Notes under the pieces: model-generated
Told to the model about the DNA's origin: nothing
What the model saw: only the letters and a program-made list of their open reading frames with translations
Databases searched by the model: none
Position numbers and translations under genes: made by a program
Assembly: GCA_002898375.1 (NCBI GenBank)
Contig: BEIN01000007.1
Location: 38,132-102,131, forward strand
Origin: a bacterium HR37
Lineage (GTDB): Bacteria > Desulfobacterota_D > UBA1144 > Nemesobacterales > CSP1-2
Reading direction: 5' to 3'
Length of the DNA stretch: 64,000 nt
Shown here: in pieces, positions 9,789 to 17,581 of the stretch
Numbering within the stretch: the stretch's first letter is position 1
How the letters are laid out: each line of letters starts with the position of its first letter

Positions 9789-9923
9789 ATGATAGGCAAA
9801 TTAAAAGCTAACTACTTAAGGGAAGCCTCAAAAACACTAGAGTTTAAACCCAACCTCCCCACAACATGTTCTTATAACCAATTCACAGAGTTTCTAAAAA
9901 TAGCAAGAGACCCTGACAACTAA
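9789..9923 (+). CDS. possible small ORF of 44 codons
   Basis: An ATG-to-TAA frame encoding 44 residues lies in the 225-bp gap between the helicase gene and tRNA-Gln. Its composition (Lys/Leu/Glu-rich, 'EFLKIARDPDN' at the end) resembles real protein and its codons look like those of neighbours. A TATAAT stands 1 base before the ATG, too close for a standard start, and there is no ribosome site. It could be a small gene, a gene remnant or chance. Nothing else is seen in this gap. Confidence 0.2.
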   Translation: MIGKLKANYLREASKTLEFKPNLPTTCSYNQFTEFLKIARDPDN

Positions 9924-9987
9924 ACTATAACAACCTCGCAAAGCAACTATATCTTATATTTACCCAAAAACATGTCAACAGCCTTAC

Positions 9988-10062
9988 TGGCTGGGGCGGG
10001 TGGACTCGAACCACCATAGCGGGCTCCAAAGGCCCGAGTCCTGCCAATTAGACGACGCCCCA
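9988..10062 (-). tRNA. tRNA-Gln (anticodon UUG)
   Basis: Read on the minus strand, a 7-bp acceptor stem TGGGGCG/CGCCCCA, a D arm, an anticodon arm with loop CTTTGGA (anticodon TTG), a T arm with GGTTCGAGTCC and an encoded GCCA tail fold into a complete cloverleaf. The T1-A72 first pair is a usual feature of glutamine tRNAs. It lies between the helicase gene and ispE. Confidence 0.97.
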
Positions 10063-10107
10063 ACTCACGATTAAAATCTACCAACCTTTTTCTTTTATTG
10101 CAAATTA

Positions 10108-10980
10108 CTAGATTAGTATATGCCACCCAGAAATCCCCTGTGCAAGAAAAACCTTAAACCTAGTGCTACCCCTTAGATACTCATATATTTTGTAAGCAGA
10201 CTGGCTATCTTTAAAAACACCAAAAACACTGGGGCCGCTTCCTGTCATAGAGACTGCACCTGCCCCCATATTTTCTAAGACCTCTTTTAATTCCCTGATC
10301 TCTGGGTAAAGAGATACAGCTACCTCCTCTAAACTGTTACTTAAAGGAAATTCCCCTTTCTTAAAAAGGAGAATCGTATCCTCCAGCTTTAAATCACTTA
10401 ATGAGCGCACTTTCCCAATCCTATCCCAGAGCTCGTATATCTCCTTTGTGGATACCTCAAAACTGGGGTTAACTATTACATAGTAAAAGTTGGGGAAATT
10501 CCTAAGCAGGATAATCTTTTCACCAATTCCACAGGCTATGGCGCTTCTTGAGTGAATAAAAAACGCAACATCGGCTCCTATTCTAGCTGACATCCTGATA
10601 AGCTCATCTTCACCAAACACCCTTAAAAGCCTATTTAACCCAACAAGCACAGCCGCTGCATTACTGCTTCCTCCTCCAAGCCCAGCACCTACAGGTATTC
10701 TTTTCTTTATGTTTACACTTACCCTCTTATTTCTTTCCCCACACTCTCTAAGAAAAAGATCCGCTGCTTTCCATGCTAGGTTATCTCTTACATCCTTTAT
10801 TCTTAATCCCCTGGACTCAATCTCTATTCCCTCCCCCTCCTCTATAGATACCCTTACCTCATCAAAAACGTTTACAGGTTGCATTACCGAGACAATCTCA
10901 TGGTACCCATCGGGTCTTTTCCAAAGCACATCAAGGGTCAAATTTATTTTAGCCGGAGAAAGAAGAGTAATAGACTTCAT
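10108..10980 (-). CDS. ispE: 4-diphosphocytidyl-2-C-methyl-D-erythritol kinase
   Basis: 290-residue GHMP-family kinase of the non-mevalonate (MEP) isoprenoid pathway, which phosphorylates CDP-methylerythritol with ATP. The N-terminus SPAKINLTLDV and 'RPDGYHEI' are diagnostic, and the ATP loop is PVGAGLGGGSSNAAA (about residues 94-108). The C-terminal 'GAVSMTGSGPSVFGVF' is the GHMP motif 3. Length is normal. With the polyprenyl synthase at 58.3-59.3 kb it indicates isoprenoid synthesis by the MEP route. It may start a transcript of its own; the nearest upstream gene on this strand is over 100 bp away. Confidence 0.96.
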   Translation of the reverse strand: MKSITLLSPAKINLTLDVLWKRPDGYHEIVSVMQPVNVFDEVRVSIEEGEGIEIESRGLRIKDVRDNLAWKAADLFLRECGERNKRVSVNIKKRIPVGAGLGGGSSNAAAVLVGLNRLLRVFGEDELIRMSARIGADVAFFIHSRSAIACGIGEKIILLRNFPNFYYVIVNPSFEVSTKEIYELWDRIGKVRSLSDLKLEDTILLFKKGEFPLSNSLEEVAVSLYPEIRELKEVLENMGAGAVSMTGSGPSVFGVFKDSQSAYKIYEYLRGSTRFKVFLAQGISGWHILI

Positions 10981-11090
10981 TTAAAAATCAAACTCCCGGA
11001 TAAATGGTATAACCTCTATCCCCAGTAATTTAAATTACTAAAGACACATTTAAGGTCAAGGGGAAAGGGTATAGGCATCAGATACTTTTG

Positions 11091-11672
11091 TTACCTATCA
11101 CATATATCAGACAGGCGAGTGGCTTCAAATCTTCCAGGATGTCCCTTTCTTGCTTTACTCCGTGTGCACCTTATTATTCCGTCTGAATACACCGCAAAAT
11201 CGCGTCTACCGGTTCTACCTATCCTTACTGTAGAAGCTTCCCATCCATAGTCGCTTTTAAGAACAAAAACATCCTCACCATCTACATCACCGGCAAACTG
11301 GATGCAGTACCCGGTTTTAGGAACTGCACACTCAGCTCTGCTCCCAATTGCAATGGCTTTCTCAAAAGATATATCCACCAGGGAATCGCTTTCGCTACAC
11401 TTACTTTGGCCATCTTCAAAAGAAGGACACCGCAATGTCCCCTGAATATAGAGGCTACCTATACGGCTTGTAAAATCCATAACATCGTCTCTATCAAGAT
11501 CTAATTCAAAGTACTCTGCCTCTGCATCTCTGAGAGCCTGCATGGCTTTTAGGATACCTGCCTCGTTTGATGAAATTAAAGCGGAAAAGAAATTTGGAAC
11601 TGCAATTACAATAAGAACAGAAATTACGATTAAAACAATAGCGACCTCAACAACTGAAAAACCCTTATTCAT
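11091..11672 (-). CDS. type IV prepilin-like / pseudopilin protein
   Basis: I start at the ATG at 11672 (MNKGFSVVEVAIVL), because this gives a canonical type III signal: short basic leader, cleavage after Gly4 before Phe, Glu at +5, then about 20 hydrophobic residues. A longer frame reaches 11732 but buries the leader, and AGAAGGGA stands upstream of the chosen start. The mature part of about 190 residues has four or more Cys residues and 'DAEAEYFELD', as in minor pilins and type II secretion pseudopilins. No other pilus gene is nearby. Likely a minor pilin or a single pseudopilin; its partners are elsewhere. Confidence 0.8.
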   Translation of the reverse strand: MNKGFSVVEVAIVLIVISVLIVIAVPNFFSALISSNEAGILKAMQALRDAEAEYFELDLDRDDVMDFTSRIGSLYIQGTLRCPSFEDGQSKCSESDSLVDISFEKAIAIGSRAECAVPKTGYCIQFAGDVDGEDVFVLKSDYGWEASTVRIGRTGRRDFAVYSDGIIRCTRSKARKGHPGRFEATRLSDICDR

Positions 11673-11794
11673 ATCGAAAGCCATCCCTTCTAGGTTTTTC
11701 CTACATTTATCTGAGAAGGGAAACAGAAACAATTAGACAATGGTTGATTTTTGCTTGAAAGCTATAGGTTTTACCCTGTTTAACAACACATACT

Positions 11795-12508
11795 TTAGTT
11801 GGAAGAACTATCCCTAGAAAAGACATTAAATCTTATACTAAAGCCCCTTATTATGCCTTCGGCCCTAATTAAGTGACCATCCCTGTTGTGAAACAGAAGA
11901 TGCAAGGTAAGATTTGTGTTTTCCTTTTCTGAACTTCCCTCAGTGGTATATACATAAGTAAGAAGGTACCCGGAAGAAAGGGCTTTTATAGAAGAAGGAC
12001 TACCCATCACCTCAATAAAGTGTTCTCTTCTTGGTATCATTGAATAATCCTCTATTTTAACCCCTGAGGTAATTTTCCGCGATAGCTTGCTAACCTCTGC
12101 ACTTCCAACGGATCCAAGCATTTTGGCAAGTAGCGGTTTAGAAAAATACTTAAGAAACCTCTCCGGAAAAGAAACCCTAACAAGCCTGTTATTTTTAAAA
12201 AACAAAAAGAGAGGTATGTTGAAATCTTCACGATCCAAATTGGGAGGTTGCTTTTTAAATACATATTTCCATACCGTTTCTTCTTCTGTTTTTTTTTCGT
12301 AAATCGGTTTTCCCCCCATAAGCCAAGCAATATCCTCTGAGAGAAGAACAGGTTTTAAAAATACCAGTGTAATCCCTCCTTTCTCCTCAATTTGGAAGTA
12401 GGAACCAAAATTTGCAAATTGACGCTTTACCTCAAGAAACCGAAGATACACGCATCCACTAAATGTAATACAAAGAAGAAAAAACAAGGATTTTCTTGGC
12501 AACCTCAT
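11795..12508 (-). CDS. putative lipoprotein of unknown function
   Basis: 237 residues with a signal peptide of about 18 residues ending in FSGC, so probably lipidated at Cys19. The remainder has no family I recognise. It has basic and aromatic residues spread evenly, 'FLKPVLLSEDIAWLMGGKP' early on and 'LHLLFHNRDGHLIRAEG' near the end, reminiscent of beta-sheet SmpA/BamE-like outer-membrane lipoproteins, but that is only an impression. AAAGG stands near the start. It is flanked by unrelated genes. Confidence 0.65.
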   Translation of the reverse strand: MRLPRKSLFFLLCITFSGCVYLRFLEVKRQFANFGSYFQIEEKGGITLVFLKPVLLSEDIAWLMGGKPIYEKKTEEETVWKYVFKKQPPNLDREDFNIPLFLFFKNNRLVRVSFPERFLKYFSKPLLAKMLGSVGSAEVSKLSRKITSGVKIEDYSMIPRREHFIEVMGSPSSIKALSSGYLLTYVYTTEGSSEKENTNLTLHLLFHNRDGHLIRAEGIIRGFSIRFNVFSRDSSSN

Positions 12509-12535
12509 ACCTTTTATTTTAGCTTAAAAGAATTA

Positions 12536-12568
12536 AGCGGAGGTATTCCCATTTAGGAACCCTCCGCT
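12536..12568 (-). terminator. stem-loop, probable terminator for the flavin reductase-like gene
   Basis: AGCGGAGG (12536-12543) pairs with CCTCCGCT (12561-12568), extended by TTCC/GGAA around a 6-base loop. On the minus strand the stem is followed by a T-rich stretch (TTAATTCTTTT), as expected for an intrinsic terminator about 100 bp after the end of the flavin reductase-like gene at 12665. The plus strand side is less U-rich. Confidence 0.5.
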
Positions 12569-12664
12569 CTCTTAAAGGAGGATGGAGGATGACTTTTAAG
12601 AAAAAAAATTAGCTTTAAGAAAAAAAATAAAGTATTTTACTTTAATTGTCAAGGATTCCTCTTT

Positions 12665-13246
12665 CTACGGGGTCCAAGGGGTGTAGTCTATCTTGTGAAT
12701 AAGCTCAAGTGAGAAAGCTACAGAGCGGGAGAGTTTTTGCCCGTATTCTGCTATCCACTCAGCAGGGGCAGCAGAATAGAAGTAATCAAGCGTCATCCAC
12801 TCTCCTCCCCTAATAATCCCCCCATCCACGATATTTACAAGAAAGGCAGTCATATCTCCACCATCCATGGCATTTACTATCCTGCCCTCGGCATAGGAAT
12901 GGACATTGGAGATAATGGGGCAACCAGTTACCCCGATCCTGTAAGGAACATCTTTAAGCTTATCAACCTCCCGACCCGTATAGAAACCAAACCTTTTTAC
13001 AAGCTCAATCTGTTCTTTTGTTAGAAGGTTTACCGCAAGGGACTTGCTTTTTACTATAAGTTCATGCGAATAATTACCCTTCCATATTCCTACAATAAGC
13101 CTTGGAACGGAATGAACTATTGAGGCTGTAATTACCGTTACCGCAATCTGGGCATTTACCCTGCCCTGCCATGAGCTTGTAATAGCAACTACGGGAGAAA
13201 GGGTCCAAAATATACCTGAGACAGTTGCACCATCTTCAAGACTCAT
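12665..13246 (-). CDS. flavin reductase-like FMN-binding split-barrel protein
   Basis: 193 residues. The order of segments fits the flavin reductase-like domain: 'GIFWTLSPVVAITSSWQGRVNAQIAVTVITASI', 'PRLIVGIWKGNYSHELI', 'SLAVNLLTKEQ', 'FGFYTGREVDK' and 'VPYRIGVTGCPIISN'. Such proteins bind FMN and reduce it, or act as small electron carriers or oxidoreductases. Its partner cannot be named. There is no ribosome site; instead TTGTCT-N17-TAATAT ends 6 bases before the ATG. A stem-loop follows the gene. Confidence 0.8.
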   Translation of the reverse strand: MSLEDGATVSGIFWTLSPVVAITSSWQGRVNAQIAVTVITASIVHSVPRLIVGIWKGNYSHELIVKSKSLAVNLLTKEQIELVKRFGFYTGREVDKLKDVPYRIGVTGCPIISNVHSYAEGRIVNAMDGGDMTAFLVNIVDGGIIRGGEWMTLDYFYSAAPAEWIAEYGQKLSRSVAFSLELIHKIDYTPWTP

Positions 13247-13252
13247 GCTTTC

Positions 13253-13281
13253 ATATTAAAACAATTTTTGAAACAAGACAA
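13253..13281 (-). promoter_or_regulatory. promoter of the flavin reductase-like gene, leaderless type
   Basis: On the minus strand TTGTCT (13281-13276), a 17-bp spacer and TAATAT (13258-13253) precede the ATG at 13246 by only 6 bases, leaving no room for a leader or ribosome site. Confidence 0.45.
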
Positions 13282-13351
13282 CATACTTTGCTGAAACCTT
13301 AACATCCTTCCTCGGTTTAATAATCTTGTAAAAGAACTGAGGAGGGAAAAC

Positions 13352-14263
13352 ATGAAGACAAAAGGTTTCTTCTTTAATGCACTTCTAACTTTTGCTCTTC
13401 TTTTGTATACCCTAGGTTGTAGTGACGATAACAAGGCAAAACGTACAGGGCAGACTGTAATAAGCGGTAGCGTAAGAGTAGAAGGACAGCTTAGCACTAA
13501 CACAAAAGGCAAAAAAAACTTGCCCTACCTAAGCTTTTTACGGGTAACAAAACAGGCAATCGCTGAGGAAGAAAACATTTTTGTTACCGCATTTCAAAAC
13601 GGGGTAGAAGTTGACCATACCCTTTCAGACACAGAGGGAAACTACAGTGTTACCGTACCAGGAGGTGGTAGTGTAACCCTCCTGTTTGAATTCTCTGGAT
13701 CCAGTGCTGCAACCATAGTAAACGTTACACCGGATAGCAAAGCTCTCTTAGACGTAGTCATGGTTCTATCATCCCAGCAACCAGAGATTCAAATTGAAAC
13801 CTTCGCCATAATAAGCCCATCAATACGAACCCGAGAGCTTGAGAGCTTTACCTTCAGGGAAGAAAAAGCGGATTTTAGAATTGAAGGTAACAATGCAAAC
13901 TGCCTAGAAGCCACAGGAAGCTCAGAAATTGAGATCAGGGTAAAAAACCTTACATTAACAGGCTGTAATAACGGAATAGTTGGAGAGGATTTTGCAAACG
14001 TTTTGCTGGAAACAGTTTCTGTTTCAAACCTTAATATCGAGGCAAAGGCAAATGGAATTCATGCAAAAGACGACTCCTCTATAAGGCTTAAAGGGAATAA
14101 CGTATACATAACAGCTGATATAAATGGTATCCTTGCTACAGGTACCTCAGGGGTTCAGATTGAACCCTCCGGAAGCTGTACGATACAGGGAAGAGAAGAA
14201 GCTGTTGATAAAAGAGATGCAGCCTTTGTTGATACCGCAAACTGCACCCTGATAAAACAATAA
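13352..14263 (+). CDS. lipoprotein with carboxypeptidase-regulatory-like and beta-helix regions
   Basis: 303 residues. The signal peptide ends in the lipobox TLGC (Cys23). Residues about 35-130 look like a beta-sandwich of the carboxypeptidase-regulatory type ('ISGSVRVEG', 'DTEGNYSVTVPGGGSVTLLF'). From about 160 to the end there are short repeated strands ('ITATSS.. IEIRVKNLTLTGCNNGIVG', 'IHAKDDSSIRLKGNNVYI', 'GILATGTSGVQIEPSG') typical of a right-handed parallel beta-helix. It is thus a surface or periplasmic protein, perhaps binding polysaccharide or acting as an adhesin. GAGGAGGG supports the start. No close family recognised. Confidence 0.65.
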   Translation: MKTKGFFFNALLTFALLLYTLGCSDDNKAKRTGQTVISGSVRVEGQLSTNTKGKKNLPYLSFLRVTKQAIAEEENIFVTAFQNGVEVDHTLSDTEGNYSVTVPGGGSVTLLFEFSGSSAATIVNVTPDSKALLDVVMVLSSQQPEIQIETFAIISPSIRTRELESFTFREEKADFRIEGNNANCLEATGSSEIEIRVKNLTLTGCNNGIVGEDFANVLLETVSVSNLNIEAKANGIHAKDDSSIRLKGNNVYITADINGILATGTSGVQIEPSGSCTIQGREEAVDKRDAAFVDTANCTLIKQ

Positions 14264-14348
14264 GCTGAGCAGCTTGCTTCCTAGGAGACTAAAGTAGAGG
14301 GGCTGCTGTTACAATTCTCTGAGCCAAGGCAGGAGCTTACCGTAAAAG

Positions 14349-14741
14349 CTAGAGCCTTTCCCTGATTTTTTCCAGTATAAGTCTTGATAGCGACTCATCA
14401 CCAAACGTTCCGACCCTAATTCTTATCTCAGTTATACTCTCTGCTCTTCTTTTAAGCTTTATCTGAACCTTTTTGTTATCAGCAGTATAAGCCGTTAAGC
14501 TTCCGGATAAATCATCTTTTTCACTATTTCCTATAACAAACCCCATATCCCTGACTGCTAAATTAGCAGCGTTCCATGCTCTATCAAGTGGAACCTCCTC
14601 TACAGATTGCAACTCCCCTTTTACATATAAAACAGTACCTGCTCCTGCAGCAGCTCCACCTCCCAAAAGCACTGCAGCACACCCACTATTTACAAGGGAG
14701 AGCAAAATGAAAAAAACAGCAATATCTATCCTATATCGCAT
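14349..14741 (-). CDS. DUF3568-like small lipoprotein
   Basis: 130 residues with a signal peptide ending in VNSGC (Cys21). The segment right after it, 'AAVLLGGGAAAGAGTVLYVKGELQ', and the following 'VPLDRAWNAANLAVRDMGFVI' match the DUF3568 family of small envelope lipoproteins whose role is unknown. An AAAGGGG ribosome site lies upstream. It converges with the beta-helix lipoprotein gene and diverges from the symporter gene. Confidence 0.7.
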   Translation of the reverse strand: MRYRIDIAVFFILLSLVNSGCAAVLLGGGAAAGAGTVLYVKGELQSVEEVPLDRAWNAANLAVRDMGFVIGNSEKDDLSGSLTAYTADNKKVQIKLKRRAESITEIRIRVGTFGDESLSRLILEKIRERL

Positions 14742-14913
14742 TTTTAACCCCTTTTAAATTTAAGTCCAAAAAATTGTAAAGCAGTTTGTGTTTCTTTTCC
14801 AGAAGAAAGTCCTTCCTTCTAGTTATATCCACAGGATACATAATTAACACAAATGATGTATTATTAGTAAACATAATAGAAAACCTGCTTGTTCTTATAA
14901 ATTGAAAGTTCTA

Positions 14914-16164
14914 ATGAAAGGAAACACAGCCAAATCCTTTTTTCCAATCGGGATAGTAGCTGGAATTCTCCTGGGAGTAGTTATCGGGTCAATACATCCT
15001 GAAACAGGCATTAGAATAGGGATTTTAGGCAGGCTTTTCTTAAATGCACTAAAGATGATAGCACTTCCCTTAATAGTTATATCAATAACCCTAAGTGTTC
15101 TGTCCCTTGGACACACAAAAACTCTGGGGTCACTTACGGTAAAAACCCTTACTTACTACTTAATAACCACATCAATAGCAGTTCTTATTGGAATCATCCT
15201 GGTTACAGTGATTGAACCAGGTAAAGGTGGAAAAACACAGATTAAAGACATTCCACAAGCAATTTTTGAAAAAAGGGAAATCGGAATAAGTGATGTTATC
15301 CTTAGCTTTATTCCATCAAATATAGTAGAAGCAGCACTGGGCTTTCAGATTCTTCCCCTGATCTTTGTTTCAATCCTTTTTGGAACAGCGCTTGCTACAC
15401 TCGGGAAAGAAAGCGCAATCATCACGCAAATACTTGAAGTCTTAAATAAAGCCTTAATGAAAATAGTTGAGTGGATTATCCTCTTTACACCTATAGGTAT
15501 TCTGGGTCTGATATCTGAAAGAATCGGCTTAGAAGGAGGGGGAGATGCAGTGCTGAAACTGGCCCTAAGCCTTGGTAAGTATGTGGGAACCGTACTTCTT
15601 GGTTTAGCCATACACGGATTCATTGTTCTACCTGTAATTCTCCTGTTAGTTGCAAGATACAATCCAGTTCTGTATGCATCAAAACTGGGAAAGGCTCTTA
15701 TCACAGCATTTGTAACGGCCTCGTCTTCAGCGACCCTACCACTTACGATGAAAGGGGCTATAGAGGAAGCACACGTATCCCCTGAGGTGGGAAGATTTGT
15801 TCTTCCACTTGGGGCTACAATAAACATGGATGGTACCGCCCTTTATGAAGCTGTAGCAGTAATATTTATTGCACAAAGCTACGGGATTCAATTTGGCATA
15901 GTGGAACTTATAATAGTGTTTTTTACCTCAACCCTTGCTGCAATCGGAGCAGCAGGGATACCCGAAGCAGGACTCGTTACCATGGTACTTGTATTAGAGG
16001 CAGTAGGTCTTCCAACAGAGGGAATAGGACTGATACTTACAGTAGACTGGCTTCTTGATAGATTCAGAACCGTTGTAAACGTATGGGGAGACTGTGTTGG
16101 AGCAGCAATAATAGATAGAAAACACAAAGGAACAACATGCCTACAAATAACAGGGGAAGAATAA
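14914..16164 (+). CDS. dicarboxylate/amino acid:cation symporter (DAACS family)
   Basis: 416 residues from the ATG at 14914; a TTG four codons upstream (14902) is an alternative. Multiple hydrophobic segments and the family signature 'AFVTASSSATLPLTM', 'FVLPLGATINMDGTALYEA' and 'AIGAAGIPEAGLVTMVLVL' identify a glutamate/aspartate/C4-dicarboxylate symporter driven by Na+ or H+. The serine-rich hairpin and the NMDGT motif that shape the substrate site are intact. The inner-membrane location follows from the fold. Exact substrate cannot be read from sequence. The last 28 bp overlap the next small ORF. Confidence 0.93.
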   Translation: MKGNTAKSFFPIGIVAGILLGVVIGSIHPETGIRIGILGRLFLNALKMIALPLIVISITLSVLSLGHTKTLGSLTVKTLTYYLITTSIAVLIGIILVTVIEPGKGGKTQIKDIPQAIFEKREIGISDVILSFIPSNIVEAALGFQILPLIFVSILFGTALATLGKESAIITQILEVLNKALMKIVEWIILFTPIGILGLISERIGLEGGGDAVLKLALSLGKYVGTVLLGLAIHGFIVLPVILLLVARYNPVLYASKLGKALITAFVTASSSATLPLTMKGAIEEAHVSPEVGRFVLPLGATINMDGTALYEAVAVIFIAQSYGIQFGIVELIIVFFTSTLAAIGAAGIPEAGLVTMVLVLEAVGLPTEGIGLILTVDWLLDRFRTVVNVWGDCVGAAIIDRKHKGTTCLQITGEE

Positions 16165-16403
16165 AGCGATTTGCAATAAAGGACTGTGCTCCAATTGCAA
16201 TAGCAACTGTAATAAGAGCCCAAAACTTTCGTAAGCTAATAGAACGCCTTAGCGTACATCCCGGGTGTATATACTACTACCTCTGGAGAGGGCTTTTACG
16301 CCCTAAGTTTACTGACCCAGAATACAATAACGATTTTGCAGCCTGGGCTTTTCACGGACTTCACATATATAGATATCCAAATCTTGTGAGAGCCTGTTCT
16401 TAG
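16137..16403 (+). CDS. short DUF5752-like protein, probably C-terminally truncated
   Basis: 88 residues. The text 'FAIKDCAPIAIATVIRAQNF' and 'VHPGCIYYYLWRGLLRPKF', then 'PEYNNDFAAWAFHGLH', resemble DUF5752 proteins I remember, which normally continue for 30 or more residues after this point. Here the similarity ends after HGLH with an unrelated tail, and neither other forward frame restores it. The ATG overlaps the symporter's end by 28 bp. It may be a decayed remnant or a natural short form. Function unknown. Confidence 0.55.
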   Translation: MPTNNRGRIKRFAIKDCAPIAIATVIRAQNFRKLIERLSVHPGCIYYYLWRGLLRPKFTDPEYNNDFAAWAFHGLHIYRYPNLVRACS

Positions 16404-16454
16404 GTTAAAATAAGCCCTATAACCGTTTCTTCACAGATAGCCACGGAGGGAAAG

Positions 16455-17567
16455 ATGGAAGAACTACTGGATGTAATCAACAGAAGGTATTACGGTAATC
16501 CTGTATGGGCATGGTTTCTTGCGGTTTTTATCACAGTTTGTGTTCTTTTTGCCCTGCAATTTATAAAAACCTTTACCGTAAGGCGCCTTACAACATTTGC
16601 AGAAAGAACAAAAACAGAGATTGATAACCTTATAGCGGATCTCATAAGGAGAACAAACCTCTTTATACTGCTACTTATATCACTTTTTATTGGTTCTCTT
16701 ATCCTTTCCCTACCGGAGTCGGCTGGCAAACTCATAAGAAGCATTACAGTAGTTGCATTTCTCCTACAGGGTGCAATTTGGGGAAACGGACTCATAGAGC
16801 TCTGGGTAAGCCGTTATATAAGAGAAAAGCTGGTAGAAGATGCCGCAAAGGCAACCACTATTACAGCGCTGGGTTTTATAAGCAAGCTGGTTCTATGGTC
16901 GATTATACTTCTTCTTGCACTTGACAACCTGGGCTTTGATATTACAGCCCTTGTAGCAGGTCTGGGTATAGGTGGTGTAGCTGTTGCTCTTGCTGCTCAA
17001 AACATACTAGGAGACCTCTTTGCATCTATGTCTATCGTTCTGGATAAACCATTTGTGATTGGGGATTTTATAATAGTGGATGAATACCTAGGAACAGTAG
17101 AGCACATAGGGCTTAAAACAACCAGAATACGCAGCCTCTATGGAGAGCAGATAGTATTTTCCAATAACGACCTGCTAAAGAGCCGCATTCGCAACTACAA
17201 ACGCATGTTTGAACGCAGGGTTGTTTTCTCCATAGGGGTGGTTTATGAGACCCCTTATGAAAAACTAACAGCCATTCCGGGTATGATAAGGGAAATAATA
17301 GAGTCTCAAAACTTTACGCGTTTTGATAGGGCACACTTTAAAGAGTACGGTAACTTCTCACTTAACTTTGAGGTAGTCTACTATGTACTTAGCCCTGACT
17401 ACAACCTTTACATGGACATTCAACAGACTATAAATCTGGCTATCTTTAAGCGTTTTAAAGAAGAAGGCATTGAGTTTGCCTATCCAACTCAAACCATATA
17501 CGTGCAAAGAACAGATGGGTTGAACAAGGAAGCCAAATGGCAAGTGGTTTCTAAACAGGAAAACTAA
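16455..17567 (+). CDS. MscS-family mechanosensitive channel
   Basis: 370 residues: about four membrane segments in the first 190 residues, with pore helix TM3 'VAGLGIGGVAVALAAQNILGDLFASMSIVL' (Gly/Ala-packed), then the beta domain 'KPFVIGDFIIVDEYLGTVEHIGLKTTRIR' and a mixed C-terminal domain. It would open under membrane tension to release solutes on osmotic downshift. GGAGGG at 16446-16451 serves as ribosome site. argH follows after 14 bp on the same strand, so the two may be co-transcribed although unrelated in function. Confidence 0.92.
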   Translation: MEELLDVINRRYYGNPVWAWFLAVFITVCVLFALQFIKTFTVRRLTTFAERTKTEIDNLIADLIRRTNLFILLLISLFIGSLILSLPESAGKLIRSITVVAFLLQGAIWGNGLIELWVSRYIREKLVEDAAKATTITALGFISKLVLWSIILLLALDNLGFDITALVAGLGIGGVAVALAAQNILGDLFASMSIVLDKPFVIGDFIIVDEYLGTVEHIGLKTTRIRSLYGEQIVFSNNDLLKSRIRNYKRMFERRVVFSIGVVYETPYEKLTAIPGMIREIIESQNFTRFDRAHFKEYGNFSLNFEVVYYVLSPDYNLYMDIQQTINLAIFKRFKEEGIEFAYPTQTIYVQRTDGLNKEAKWQVVSKQEN

Positions 17568-17581
17568 AGGAGGGTAAAACG

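Noticed and set aside
12594..12640. A-rich repeat TTTAAGAAAAAAAAT occurring twice
   Set aside because: Two copies in an AT-rich gap downstream of a terminator-like hairpin; no sign of a mobile element or CRISPR.
13243..13512. 89-codon minus-strand frame overlapping the beta-helix lipoprotein start
   Set aside because: It covers the signal-peptide region of the plus-strand gene and the flavin reductase promoter; its text has no family features.
15345..15827. 160-codon minus-strand frame inside the symporter
   Set aside because: Shadow of a strongly supported membrane-protein gene; no promoter or ribosome site.
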